Positions 34,228 to 43,887 are shown, counted from the first letter of the stretch. The stretch: 64,000 nucleotides of DNA from an uncultured Porphyromonadaceae bacterium (GCA_947175605.1 CAMWNH010000003.1:1-64000); one strand, 5' to 3'. Numbers and translations: made by a program. Notes: generated by a model not told the origin, from the letters alone.

Positions 34228-37200
34228 TTAGTAAGTGATGTTCACACCGAAGAGGAAGGTGCGGCTCTGCGGATAGTTACCGTAGTCTACACCGCCGTTA
34301 ACCTCGGGGTCGAAGCCTTTGTACTTCGTGACCGTGAACAGGTTGGAACCCTGGATGTAGAAGCGGCAGTTCTCGAAACCGGCGCGGCTGATCAGGTGGC
34401 GCGGCAGGGAGTAGCCGATCTGCAGGTTCTTCAGGCGGAAGTAGTCGCCCTTCTCCAGGAAGCGGTCGCTGGCGTAGTAGTTGACAGAGTTACGCGGATT
34501 GGGAATGCAGCCCTCGGGATTGTCTACCGTCCATGCGTCCTTCATGATGGGCGAGAGTACGCTCGTAGCGCCGCTGCTCTCAAGACGGTGACGCATCTGG
34601 TTGTAGATCTTGTTGCCGCCTACGCCCTGGAAGAAGAGCTGCAGGTCGAAGTCCTTCCAGTATGCTCCGAGGTTGATACCATAGTTCAGCCAGGGAATCG
34701 ACGAACCGAGGTCCACACGGTCGTTGTCGTCGATTGTTCCGTTCCCGTCGCTGTCGATGTACTTGGCATCGCCGGCATGGAAAGGAATGTTTTCTGCCGT
34801 ATAGCCCGTGAGGTAAGCGAGAGCCTCCTCATCCGTGCGGTAGATACCGTCGTACTGATAGCCCCAGAAGTAGTAGAGCGGATAGCCCTCGTCCACAACC
34901 TGCACGTTTGCGAAGTTGGTGGGGATGCGTGCACCGCCGTTAAGTGCGGTCAGCTTGTTGTCGATGAACGATACGTTGCCGCCAACACTGTAGGAGAAGT
35001 CACGCGTAACGGTGTTGCGGTGCTCGAGGCTGATTTCAATACCCTTGTTGCGCACCTTACCCACATTGGCAGTAGCCGAGTAACGGTTGCCCACCTGTGC
35101 GGGAGCGTTCACGCTCATGAGCATGTCGTTGGTGTTACGGATGAAGCCGTCCACCGAACCGGTCAGCTTGTTGTTCCAGAAACCGAAATCAACACCAAGG
35201 CTCCACTGTTCGGTATTTTCCCAGTGACCGCCGCGGTTCACCCACGTCAGCACCGTGGCGCCGTTGGCAAGAGACTGATCGGCACCGAAAACGTAGTCGA
35301 CAAACGTAGGACCGTTGTTGAACATGCTCAGCGTAAAGGCATTGTTGGAGATATTGTCGTTACCTACCTTACCCCAGCCGAAACGCAGCTTAAGATTCGA
35401 AAGATTCGTGAAGTCCTTCATGAACTCTTCCTGGTCGATACGCCATGCAAGCGAGAAAGAGGGGAAGTAGCCCCAGCTGTTCTCGGGGAACTTGCTCGAA
35501 CCGTCGGCACGGAAGTTCACAGTTGCCAGATAGCGGTCGTTGAAGCTGTAGAAGAGGCGGCCGAGCCACGAGAAACGACGGTTGCGGGCCACGCTGTCGC
35601 CGGGACGTCCGAAATCATCGGTCACCTGCGAGAGATACCAGTTCTTCTCGACGGGGTTCAGGATCATCGAACCCGAGCTGCCGATGCTGTAATAGTTGTA
35701 TTCTTCGACCGTCTGGCCCACCATTGCAGAGAAGTTATGCTTGCCGATGGTGCGGGCATAGGTCAGGATGTTATCCACGTTGTAGTAGTAGGCGCGGGCC
35801 ATCGAGGACGACAGGAAATTCTTTTCGCGACGGTCGTATGCGCTCACCTCATACGCTTCCATGAAGCTCTTGTCCGTGGTGATACGATAGTCGAAGCTGT
35901 AGCTCGTGCGGAACGTGAGGTGCTTGATAGGCTGGATTTCTGCGAACACGTTACCTACCCAACGCTCGTTGCGGGTCTTGGGATGAGAGTATTCGACCAT
36001 GCTCAGCGGGTTGGTCACGTTCTTGAAGTTCGAACCGGCGGAAATACCGTTGCTCAGATCCTTGCCGTTGCGGTTCACGCTGCCTTCCGGATAGCGCGTG
36101 GGATCCCAGGGAGCCATTGCGAAGGCAGCCGAGAGGATATTCGCGCCTGCGCTCTCGCTGTTATCACCGCTCTCGTATGCATTCTGTGCTACAGAAGCCA
36201 TGAACGAGATGTTCTCGCCAACCTTGAGCCAGGGGAGTGCCTGATAAGTCGTGTTCAGACGTGCGGTGAAACGGCTGTAGTCGGAACCGATGATGATACC
36301 TTCCTGCTTGAACCAGCTGCCGCTCATCGAATATGTGAACTTGTCGCCGCCGCCGTCGATGCTGAGGTGATAGTTCTGAATCATACCGTCGCGGAACACA
36401 ACGTCCTGCCAGTCCGTATCTACGGAAGAATAGTCAAAACCGGTAGGATTCTTTTCAGGATCATATACGGTGGGATAGTAAGGCGAGGAAGCGACACCCT
36501 GATAAATTGAAAGCCACTTGTTGAAGCCCTGCTCCTCATACACCTTCTTCGAGCTCTTGTTGCCGTTGATTGCAACATATGTGTCAGCGAAGTCCTTGGC
36601 GTTCATCACATCGAGCTTCTTCCAACGCTGCTGCACGCCCACGTATGCATCGAGGGTCACGCGCGCACGCTGGTCGCGAGAGCCACTCTTAGTGGTAACG
36701 AGGATCACACCGTTCGCACCGCGCGAACCGTAGATGGCTGTCGCGGAGGCATCCTTCAGGATTTCGGTGCTGGCGATATCGTTGGGGGAAAGGAAGTTGA
36801 TGTCGTCGGTAATAACGCCGTCCACAACGTAGATGGGCGATGCGCCGTTGATGGTTCCGACACCGCGGATACGAACTTCCGCTCCTGCGCCCGGACGTCC
36901 GCTAAGGGAGTTCACGGTCACACCGGCAGCCTGACCCTGAAGGGCGTTGGCAAGCGACGCTGCGGGAGTCTTCTGAAGCTTGTCGGCGCCCACGGTCGTC
37001 ACCGAACCCGTGAGATCGCTCTTCTTCATTGTACCATAACCTACGACAACGACCTCGTCAAGCTCGTTGGAGCCTTTCATGACGATGTCGAGAGTGCCGG
37101 CAGCGGTCACTGTCTTTTCAACAGGATCGCAACCTACATAGGTAAACATAAGTTTTGCACCGGGAGCCACAGTGATAGTATATATACCATCGATATCTGT

Positions 37201-37362
37201 AGTCACGCCGTTGCGTTGGTTACTCAGGTCACGGACGGAAACGCCAATCAGCGGTTCTCCGTCTTCGGCCGAGGTGACGGTTCCCGTCACACGTAAGCCT
37301 TGGGCAAACACAGGGGCTATACCCAGAAGCATGAGAAACAAGAGTGTAGTTAATCGAGCCAT
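34228..37362 (-). CDS. SusC/RagA-family TonB-dependent glycan transporter
   Basis: A 1044-residue outer-membrane channel. From the ATG at 37362 there is a signal peptide (MARLTTLLFLMLLGIAPVFA), a carboxypeptidase-like domain (about 24-100, GEPLIGVSVRDLSNQRNGV), the TonB-box/plug start VVVVGYGTMKKSDLTGSV, and the RagA signature RIRGVGTINGASPIYVVDG and GSRGANGVILVTTKSG. The beta-barrel ends in an aromatic residue (LFGVNITY). The track start at 37497 would run across the promoter. With SusD it imports glucan oligosaccharides using TonB energy. First gene of the locus. Confidence 0.96.
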   Translation of the reverse strand: MARLTTLLFLMLLGIAPVFAQGLRVTGTVTSAEDGEPLIGVSVRDLSNQRNGVTTDIDGIYTITVAPGAKLMFTYVGCDPVEKTVTAAGTLDIVMKGSNELDEVVVVGYGTMKKSDLTGSVTTVGADKLQKTPAASLANALQGQAAGVTVNSLSGRPGAGAEVRIRGVGTINGASPIYVVDGVITDDINFLSPNDIASTEILKDASATAIYGSRGANGVILVTTKSGSRDQRARVTLDAYVGVQQRWKKLDVMNAKDFADTYVAINGNKSSKKVYEEQGFNKWLSIYQGVASSPYYPTVYDPEKNPTGFDYSSVDTDWQDVVFRDGMIQNYHLSIDGGGDKFTYSMSGSWFKQEGIIIGSDYSRFTARLNTTYQALPWLKVGENISFMASVAQNAYESGDNSESAGANILSAAFAMAPWDPTRYPEGSVNRNGKDLSNGISAGSNFKNVTNPLSMVEYSHPKTRNERWVGNVFAEIQPIKHLTFRTSYSFDYRITTDKSFMEAYEVSAYDRREKNFLSSSMARAYYYNVDNILTYARTIGKHNFSAMVGQTVEEYNYYSIGSSGSMILNPVEKNWYLSQVTDDFGRPGDSVARNRRFSWLGRLFYSFNDRYLATVNFRADGSSKFPENSWGYFPSFSLAWRIDQEEFMKDFTNLSNLKLRFGWGKVGNDNISNNAFTLSMFNNGPTFVDYVFGADQSLANGATVLTWVNRGGHWENTEQWSLGVDFGFWNNKLTGSVDGFIRNTNDMLMSVNAPAQVGNRYSATANVGKVRNKGIEISLEHRNTVTRDFSYSVGGNVSFIDNKLTALNGGARIPTNFANVQVVDEGYPLYYFWGYQYDGIYRTDEEALAYLTGYTAENIPFHAGDAKYIDSDGNGTIDDNDRVDLGSSIPWLNYGINLGAYWKDFDLQLFFQGVGGNKIYNQMRHRLESSGATSVLSPIMKDAWTVDNPEGCIPNPRNSVNYYASDRFLEKGDYFRLKNLQIGYSLPRHLISRAGFENCRFYIQGSNLFTVTKYKGFDPEVNGGVDYGNYPQSRTFLFGVNITY

Positions 37363-37452
37363 TGATGGATGGATTGGTTTGAAAAAATTGTGGTAAGTAA
37401 GGTTAAGGCTAAGAAAAAGGATTTTCAGAATGGTTCTTGTGTTTCGACGCTG

Positions 37453-37486
37453 CAAAATTATATATAAAGGAAGACAGATTTGCAAA
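37453..37486 (-). promoter_or_regulatory. Promoter of the susC-led glucan operon
   Basis: Minus strand TTTG (37486-37483), 22 bases, TAATTTTG (37460-37453). The -7 element is a full match. The leader to the susC ATG would be about 85 bases. The phased repeats end 18 bases upstream of the -33 element, an activator position. Confidence 0.65.
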
Positions 37487-37504
37487 AACCAACTCAATAA
37501 AAAC

Positions 37505-37556
37505 CCTACAATGCGATTTTAACAACCCTACAACACTCCTACAATGCGGTTTTATC
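37505..37556 (-). repeat. Helically phased TTGTAGG repeats, candidate operator
   Basis: On the plus strand CCTACAA occurs at 37505, 37527 and 37538, offsets of 22 and 11 bases, close to whole helical turns. The first and third copies extend to CCTACAATGCGATTTTAAC and CCTACAATGCGGTTTTATC, 17 of 19 identical and exactly 33 bases apart. Placed just upstream of the susC -33 element and beside the regulator gene, this is a likely binding site for the LuxR-type HTH of that regulator. This is inference from spacing. Confidence 0.6.
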
Positions 37557-37676
37557 ATGCTGTATATCTGCCCGTTACGAAAAACATGTTTTATAACATA
37601 CTTTTTGACAATACACAACCCGATATATTTTGCGAAATTTGCATCAGGAAAAATTTTCCGACCATACCGAATATTC

Positions 37677-40601
37677 ATGAAGACTTCGAAGCATTATATC
37701 TTTAACAACATTTTTTACATAACCGTACTGATTGCTGCGTGCCTGTCGTGTCCGTTCACGGTGGACGCGTCATTCCCCACGGTGCGGAACTTTCCGCGCA
37801 CCGTATATTCCTGGGGATCTCAGAACTGGTCGTCCGACGAGGATAGCAACGGCATGATGTACTTCGGAAACAAAAACGGACTGCTCACATTCGACGGAAC
37901 CCGCTGGCGCAACTATATTCTTCCGAATCTCTCGACAGTCCGCGCCGTGCTCGTGGACGACGCAAATTCACGCGTTTACCTCGCAGGCTCGGAGGAATTC
38001 GGATACTACAGCTTCAACCCCGATACGCGCCGTATAGCCTATACATCTCTCTCAAAGGACTTTCCGGAAGCGCCCACCAGCTACGGCGAAATATGGAAGA
38101 TACATGAAGGCGACAATACGATATGGTTTCAGGGCGACCACGCCATCTTCGGCTACAGCACAAAGGGCGAGCACTTTGTAGCATCCGTTAGGGAGAAAAT
38201 ACTTACATCGGCATACATAAACGGTGTGCTCTACGCCGCTCTAAACGAAAAAGGGCTATGCCAGATGCGCGACGGACTATTCACGCCACTCGATTCAGGA
38301 GGACCGACCGATGGGAAGCGCATCGTAGCAATATGTCCCTTCGGCAACGAAGTCCTGATAGTCACGCAGTTCGACGGAATCTTCCTTTACGGCCCATCGG
38401 GCGTCAAGAAAATGGCGACAAATTTCGACAATTTCTTGCGCGAAAACCAAGCATTCTGCGCAGACACGCAAGGCACGGAGCTTGCCATCGGGACCGTCAA
38501 CGGAGGACTTGTCGTATGCAATTTTGGAGCAGACACTCCACCCACTTATTCCAACACCGACTCGGGCATGCAGAACAACACGGTACTGTCCGTGAAATTC
38601 GATAGCCACCACAACATCTGGTGCGGACTGGATAACGGTCTGGACTATGTATGCTACGACGCTCCATTCCGTTCAATCCTCTCACGCGCAAATGCTTGCG
38701 GTGCCGGATACGCATCACTTGTAAGCGCAGGAAAACTCTACCTGGGTACCAATCAAGGACTCTACACCACACCATTCAAACCCGACTACGACTTCGAAAC
38801 CCCACGACGCGAAATTCCCGGTCAGGTATGGAAGATCACCAACATCGGAAATGCCGTTGCAGCATGCACGGACGCGGGACTGTTCATTGACAACGGACGC
38901 GGATTCGAACACGTGGAAAACACTGCAGGAACTTGGGACATCGAGCTCCTACCCGACGCGCCGGGATATGCCCTCGCCTCAACGTATGAGAACTTCATTC
39001 TACTCGAAAATTCGGGTGCTCGATGGAACAACCGCGGACGCGTGGCCGGCTTCTCGGACATCAACGGCAAATTTATAATAGACAACGACGGCGCGATATG
39101 GATATCCCATTGGCTCAAAGGCGTCTATCGCCTCCATCTCGACCTTGCCAAGCAGCGCTTCGATGTCGTTGACTTCTTCGATTCCACCCGAGGCCTTTCG
39201 TCCAACGAGAACACCTCTGTGGCAATGCACGACGGCACACCGGTAATAAGCTGTTCCGGAGGATATTACACCCTCCAAGGCAAAGGCACGAACAACGAAA
39301 AGATGGTGCCCCACCCCGAGCTTAACCGCTATTTTAGCGCCCAGGTCTCGCCCCATCTCTATCATAGCCCCGGGGGCGAGGTCTGGAGTGTGACCCCTGA
39401 CAACGTTTACGTGATGCGCGCACGCGCCGACGGCTCGCACGCAGTCGATTCCGTGACCTTCTCGCCCATGAGCCGTTCGATAATCCCCGGCTTTGATTCC
39501 TTCAACTTCGTGGATGAGTCGCACGTGATAGCATCTGCCGAGGATGGCTTCTATGAGCTCGACACACATCGCGCTTTCAGCGCACCACGCCTCACGAGCC
39601 GCCACGGCGCACTCGTCAGCGCCATATACGCCAATCAGGATTCGCTGGTCTATCTTGCTTTCGGTGCCGCCGAAGCCAATGAACCGCGCTTTTCCAACGA
39701 CCTGAACTCCCTGCGCTTTGAGTTCGCTGCCCCCGGCCATACAGGCGAAGCCAAGAACATAGTATTCAGCCACTATCTCGAAAACTACGACGACGATTGG
39801 AGCAGTTTTACAGACGCGAACAGCAAGGAATATACCCAGCTGCACGAAGGCGACTACACGCTGCACCTGCGCGCCTACAACTCGGCCACACACAGCGTGG
39901 ACGAGCACAGCATACGCTTCTCCGTGCTCCCGCCTTGGTATCGCAGCACGTGGGCCAAGGTCATCTACACACTTCTCACGCTCATGCTCTTCTACACCGG
40001 CTTCAAGGTCGTCTCGTACGTATCCGAGCGCAACTCCCTGGCCGTAGCCCGACGCAAGGAGGAAGAGATGGAACATCTGCGCGCACGGGCCGCAGAAGAA
40101 TCCCTACGCAAGGAAAACGAAATCTCCGACCTCAAGAACCAGCAGCTTGAACAGGACATCCGACACAAGGCCGGCGAGCTCTCGAATATAACCATGAACG
40201 TCGTGCGCAAGAACGAGATTCTCATGAACATATCCTCGCGCCTGACGAAAATACAGCGCATGCTCGAGGTGGCTACCCCGGCGGAAACGAATGCTCAGCT
40301 CACCAAGATCCAGACTCTGATCCAGGAGAACCTCAGCCACGACGACGACTGGAAAACCTTCACAGGCAACTTCGACGCCGTGTATGAGGACTTCACCAAG
40401 CGCCTGCGCGAACTGCATCCGTCGCTCACGCCGGCCGAGCTGCGTGTGTGCTGCTATCTGCGCATGGGCCTAAGTTCCAAGGACATGGCCCCTCTATTCA
40501 ACATCTCCTACCGCTCTGTGGAAATGACACGCTATCGTCTACGCAAGAAGTTGAACCTCGATCGCGAAGACAAGCTTACGGACTATCTGAACAGCCTCTG
40601 A
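37677..40601 (+). CDS. Membrane-spanning sensor-regulator: beta-propeller, Y_Y_Y domain, LuxR-type HTH
   Basis: A 974-residue one-protein regulator. From the ATG at 37677: a signal/anchor segment, a periplasmic two-component-type propeller (about 40-680, repeats such as GMMYFGNKNGLLTFDGTRW and IWCGLDNGLDYV), a Y_Y_Y domain (about 695-755, ENYDDDWSSF, YTLHLRAYNS), one membrane span (about 765-785, WAKVIYTLLTLMLFYTGFKV), a coiled coil (about 795-850), and a C-terminal LuxR-type HTH (LTPAELRVCCYLRMGLSSKD). There is no histidine kinase or receiver, so it differs from hybrid two-component systems and resembles SusR-type direct regulators. Divergent from susC, it probably senses periplasmic glucan oligosaccharides and activates the locus. 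Confidence 0.85.
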   Translation: MKTSKHYIFNNIFYITVLIAACLSCPFTVDASFPTVRNFPRTVYSWGSQNWSSDEDSNGMMYFGNKNGLLTFDGTRWRNYILPNLSTVRAVLVDDANSRVYLAGSEEFGYYSFNPDTRRIAYTSLSKDFPEAPTSYGEIWKIHEGDNTIWFQGDHAIFGYSTKGEHFVASVREKILTSAYINGVLYAALNEKGLCQMRDGLFTPLDSGGPTDGKRIVAICPFGNEVLIVTQFDGIFLYGPSGVKKMATNFDNFLRENQAFCADTQGTELAIGTVNGGLVVCNFGADTPPTYSNTDSGMQNNTVLSVKFDSHHNIWCGLDNGLDYVCYDAPFRSILSRANACGAGYASLVSAGKLYLGTNQGLYTTPFKPDYDFETPRREIPGQVWKITNIGNAVAACTDAGLFIDNGRGFEHVENTAGTWDIELLPDAPGYALASTYENFILLENSGARWNNRGRVAGFSDINGKFIIDNDGAIWISHWLKGVYRLHLDLAKQRFDVVDFFDSTRGLSSNENTSVAMHDGTPVISCSGGYYTLQGKGTNNEKMVPHPELNRYFSAQVSPHLYHSPGGEVWSVTPDNVYVMRARADGSHAVDSVTFSPMSRSIIPGFDSFNFVDESHVIASAEDGFYELDTHRAFSAPRLTSRHGALVSAIYANQDSLVYLAFGAAEANEPRFSNDLNSLRFEFAAPGHTGEAKNIVFSHYLENYDDDWSSFTDANSKEYTQLHEGDYTLHLRAYNSATHSVDEHSIRFSVLPPWYRSTWAKVIYTLLTLMLFYTGFKVVSYVSERNSLAVARRKEEEMEHLRARAAEESLRKENEISDLKNQQLEQDIRHKAGELSNITMNVVRKNEILMNISSRLTKIQRMLEVATPAETNAQLTKIQTLIQENLSHDDDWKTFTGNFDAVYEDFTKRLRELHPSLTPAELRVCCYLRMGLSSKDMAPLFNISYRSVEMTRYRLRKKLNLDREDKLTDYLNSL

Positions 40602-40634
40602 TTCACCTCCGGCCCCTGAAAAGCCGCGCGCAGC

Positions 40635-40665
40635 TTGGGAAATACACCCTAATTGTGTAACTTTG
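40635..40665 (+). promoter_or_regulatory. Promoter of the exopolysaccharide operon
   Basis: TTG (40635-40637), 20 bases, TAACTTTG (40658-40665), a full -7 match. The leader to the wza-like ATG is about 85 bases and contains a short hairpin, AGCGTT (40714-40719) with AACGCT (40728-40733). No UpxY-type antiterminator gene is present. Confidence 0.7.
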
Positions 40666-40756
40666 CAAATAATTTCACAAATTTCTCTTTAACACAATAA
40701 TTGCAAAAGGACCAGCGTTATTATTCCAACGCTATTTATCCTACTCCAAACGCAGT

Positions 40757-41560
40757 ATGAGACTTAAGACCCTCGTTATCATAGGAGCCGCAGTGCTCGC
40801 GCTATCGTCTTGTTCGTCATCAAAGACGGTACTCCCCTACTTCACAGATATTTCCGCCATCGAAGAAGGCAGTTTTGATGCCGGCAACTATACACCGGCC
40901 ATCAAGCCCGACGATGAGCTTTTCATATCCGTACAGTCCGAAGTTCCCGGTGCATCCGCGCCCTACAATCTGCCTATGGTGAATCCTGCGTCGCGCGACC
41001 AGCTGACCTTAGCCACCACACCGCGCCAGCAGACATATACCGTTGATTCGCAGGGCTATATCCACTTCCCCATCTTAGGCCGCATCAAGGTCGAAGGTCT
41101 CACCTGCGAGCAGCTCCAGGCCGAGCTTACAAAGAAAATCTCCGCTGACGTCACCGATCCGCTCGTGACAGTAAAGCTCGTCAATTTTGCAGTCGTCGTG
41201 GCAGGTGAAGTAGCCAAACCCGGAAAAATTCTCGTTAACGGCAATCGCATCAGCGTGCTCGATGCTATCGGCGCCGCCGGAGATCTCACGCCATACGGCG
41301 AACGCTCCAACGTGCTCGTGATCCGCGAGGAAAACGGCAAACGCGTATTCCATCACCTCGACCTCAACTCGTCGAAAACACTCACCTCCCCCTACTTCTA
41401 TCTCCAACAGAACGACTACGTTTACGTAGAGCCGAATAAAGTACGCCAAGCCAACTCGAAATACAATCAGGACAATGCCTACAAGCTGACGGTGATTTCC
41501 ACCATCGTGAGCGCCGCATCCGTAGTCGCATCCCTCGTTATCGCACTGGCCATCAAGTAA
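40757..41560 (+). CDS. Polysaccharide export lipoprotein, Wza-like
   Basis: A 267-residue protein with a lipobox ending at C19 (LALSSCSSS). It has a poly-export domain (about 50-130: IKPDDELFISVQSEVP, then DSQGYIHFPILGRIKVEG) and an SLBB domain (about 140-215: FAVVVAGEVAKPGKILV, SVLDAIGAAGDLTPYG). The end has a hydrophobic helix (about 242-265), as in Bacteroidota exporters, which may cross the outer membrane. It forms the outer-membrane exit for the polymer and partners the Wzc-like protein encoded 32 bases downstream. First gene of a six-gene operon. Confidence 0.92.
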   Translation: MRLKTLVIIGAAVLALSSCSSSKTVLPYFTDISAIEEGSFDAGNYTPAIKPDDELFISVQSEVPGASAPYNLPMVNPASRDQLTLATTPRQQTYTVDSQGYIHFPILGRIKVEGLTCEQLQAELTKKISADVTDPLVTVKLVNFAVVVAGEVAKPGKILVNGNRISVLDAIGAAGDLTPYGERSNVLVIREENGKRVFHHLDLNSSKTLTSPYFYLQQNDYVYVEPNKVRQANSKYNQDNAYKLTVISTIVSAASVVASLVIALAIK

Positions 41561-41592
41561 AACCGCAAACATCGTCACAATTCTGAAATACG

Positions 41593-43887
41593 ATGCAAAG
41601 AAAATCCAACTCCGAATATTTCGACCTTAAAGGCCTGCTCGGAAACTACCTGAAACACTGGTATCTGTTTGTAATCTCCGTGCTCGTCTGCGGTTCCGCA
41701 GCCTTTCTATACACCCGGGTGAAGAAGCCCATCTACGGTGTACGCGCCAACATCGCCATCAATACCGGCAACGAAAATCCCATCTCCTCCCTCGGCGCTA
41801 TGGGTGCGCTTTTCGGCGATGGCGGTTTCATTGACGACGAAATATTCGTCATCACCTCCCATACTGTCTACAAGGAAGTTGCGAAGAAACTTCAGACGGA
41901 GGTCAATCATTTCGTACGCGAAGGATTTATGGACTCTCGCTTCGCCTACGACGATTTCCCCGTGCAGATCTACATGGAGCCGTCCATTCCCGATACCCTC
42001 TCGACAGGACTTGGATTCACAGTGAAAGTAGACGAAAAAGAACGCGTATCCATCAAAGGCAAAGCAAATAAGACGCAAATTGCCGAAGTCAAGGACGCGA
42101 CCTTCCCCGTGACGGTCGAGACCCCGTACGGCAACTTCGTATTCAACAAAACCGAACATTTCAAGAAAGGCGAGCCGCTCAAGACCGTGATAGCCGTCGA
42201 GAGCTACAACTCCGCGGCCGAATCCTTGGCCAAGAACGTAATCAGCGACATCGCATCCCGCAAGAGCAATGTCATTGAAATGGCCATAAACACCACCAAC
42301 CCCGAATACGGCATGGCCATCCTCAACGAGATAATGGCTGAATACAACCGCAAGGGCGTGGACCAGAAGAACCTTCAGGGCGAGAAAACGGCGGAGTTCC
42401 TCGACAACCGTCTGAAACTTCTGGCCGGCGATCTCGACCTGGCCGAGACTGACATCCAGAAATACAAGCAGAAGGAAGGCATCGTGGACCTTGAAGTGGA
42501 GGCCACCTATCAGAGCCGAAAGAAAGGCGAAGTTGAAAATCAGCTCATCGAGGCCCAGACCGAAGCTGAGATTCTGAAAATGATAGGCGAATTCATCGCC
42601 GACCCGAAAAACGCCAACGCGCTGGTGCCCATGACCACATCCACAGAAGGTCTATCAAACGCCATAAAGACGTATAACGAGCTTATCATCAAGCGCATGG
42701 AGCTCGCCAACAATGCCCGCCCGAACAACTCCTCGCTACGCCTGCTCGACGAGCAGATCTCGGCGATGCGTTCGAACATCAACACCTCGCTCACAAAAGC
42801 ATACGACACACAGCGCATTGCCGTCAAGGAGCTTGAAAACGCACGTCGCGCCGCCGATACCCGCCTTGGCAACATCCCCTCGCAGGAACGCGCCTTCCGC
42901 GACATGCTTCGCCAGCAGACAATCAAGGAAAACCTCTACGTGTTCCTTCTCGAGCGCCGCGAAGAGAACGCCATACTCCTTGCGAATGCCGTTCCCAAAG
43001 GCACCATCATCGACGAGGCATATACGCTGATCGACCCCCTGTCGATGGACCGCAAGCTGCTCTGGCTCATCGGCCTGTTCATCGGCCTCCTGCTGCCGCC
43101 CATATTCCTGTGGATCAAGAGCATCCTTAACGATAAATTCGAGACCACATCCGAGGTCAAGCGCCTCACGGATGTGCCCGTCCTCGGCGAAATCTGCATC
43201 GACCGCACGGGCCGTTCGCTTGTCGTGTCACCCAACGACACCTCATCGACCACCGAACTGTTCCGCCTGCTGCGTTCCAATCTGCAGTTCATTCTTAGCG
43301 GCAACAACGATAAGGTGATCCTGATGACCTCCACATCCTCCGGCGAAGGCAAGAGCTTCATATCCACGAATCTCGCAGCCACATTCGCGCTTATGGGCAA
43401 GAAGGTCATACTCATAGGTATGGACATCCGCAAGCCCCGCCTTGCGTCCTACCTCAACATCAACCCCCGCTTCGGTCTCACGCAGTATCTCGCATCCAAC
43501 GACATCGAGCTCAAGCAGATCATCACCCACATGACCGAGATTCCGGGCATGGACGTTATCGTGGCCGGGCCCGTACCGCCGAATCCCTCGGAACTCCTTA
43601 CAAGCAACAAGGTCTCCGAGATGTTCAAGGAGCTGCGCAACATGTACGACTACATCATCATCGACTCCGCACCCGTGGGCATGGTCAGCGACACATTCTC
43701 GCTCGACCGAATCTCCGATGCCACGATCTACGTGTGCCGCGCCTCCTACACGAAGAAGCAGGATATAGACTTCGTGAACGAGATCTACGAAAACAAACGT
43801 CTGAAGAACCTCTCGCTTGTCGTGAACGGCACGAGCTCCAAGAAAGGCTACGGCTACGGCTACGGCGATTCCGAGCAACAGCGATAA
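41593..43887 (+). CDS. Polysaccharide chain-length/tyrosine autokinase, Wzc-like
   Basis: A 764-residue inner-membrane BY-kinase. The N-terminal Wzz domain (about 5-110) has one span (YLKHWYLFVISVLVCGSAAF); a periplasmic coiled coil follows, with GNIPSQERAFRDMLRQQ before the second span (about 480-500). The kinase domain has Walker A STSSGEGKSFIS (near 580-592), Walker A' LIGMDIRKPRL and Walker B YIIIDSAP. The C-terminus ends in alternating tyrosines (KKGYGYGYGDSEQQR), the autophosphorylation cluster. It controls polymer length and export together with the Wza-like protein; no separate phosphatase gene is in the operon. Confidence 0.93.
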   Translation: MQRKSNSEYFDLKGLLGNYLKHWYLFVISVLVCGSAAFLYTRVKKPIYGVRANIAINTGNENPISSLGAMGALFGDGGFIDDEIFVITSHTVYKEVAKKLQTEVNHFVREGFMDSRFAYDDFPVQIYMEPSIPDTLSTGLGFTVKVDEKERVSIKGKANKTQIAEVKDATFPVTVETPYGNFVFNKTEHFKKGEPLKTVIAVESYNSAAESLAKNVISDIASRKSNVIEMAINTTNPEYGMAILNEIMAEYNRKGVDQKNLQGEKTAEFLDNRLKLLAGDLDLAETDIQKYKQKEGIVDLEVEATYQSRKKGEVENQLIEAQTEAEILKMIGEFIADPKNANALVPMTTSTEGLSNAIKTYNELIIKRMELANNARPNNSSLRLLDEQISAMRSNINTSLTKAYDTQRIAVKELENARRAADTRLGNIPSQERAFRDMLRQQTIKENLYVFLLERREENAILLANAVPKGTIIDEAYTLIDPLSMDRKLLWLIGLFIGLLLPPIFLWIKSILNDKFETTSEVKRLTDVPVLGEICIDRTGRSLVVSPNDTSSTTELFRLLRSNLQFILSGNNDKVILMTSTSSGEGKSFISTNLAATFALMGKKVILIGMDIRKPRLASYLNINPRFGLTQYLASNDIELKQIITHMTEIPGMDVIVAGPVPPNPSELLTSNKVSEMFKELRNMYDYIIIDSAPVGMVSDTFSLDRISDATIYVCRASYTKKQDIDFVNEIYENKRLKNLSLVVNGTSSKKGYGYGYGDSEQQR

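Larger units (their letters stand above)
37363..37676. other. Divergent control region between susC and its regulator
   Basis: These 314 bases are A+T-rich and non-coding. They hold the susC promoter (37453-37486), three TTGTAGG repeats (37505-37556), and the regulator's leader. A plus-strand promoter for the regulator is less clear: TTTG at 37604-37607 is followed by TATATTTTG at 37624-37632, which has one base too many in the -7 element. Confidence 0.6.

Noticed and set aside
34396-36510. Long plus-strand ORF of 704 codons
   Set aside because: It is antisense to the barrel of susC, a certain gene; the translation has no motif and follows from G+C-rich codon bias.
39000-40076. Minus-strand ORF of 358 codons inside the regulator
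   Set aside because: Shadow of the propeller/Y_Y_Y gene; no start signal or family likeness.
40651-40733. Possible invertible promoter: TTGTGT (40653) and ACACAA (40692) flank the exopolysaccharide -7 region
   Set aside because: The arms are only six to seven bases and imperfect beyond that; known Bacteroidota invertible promoters have longer repeats.
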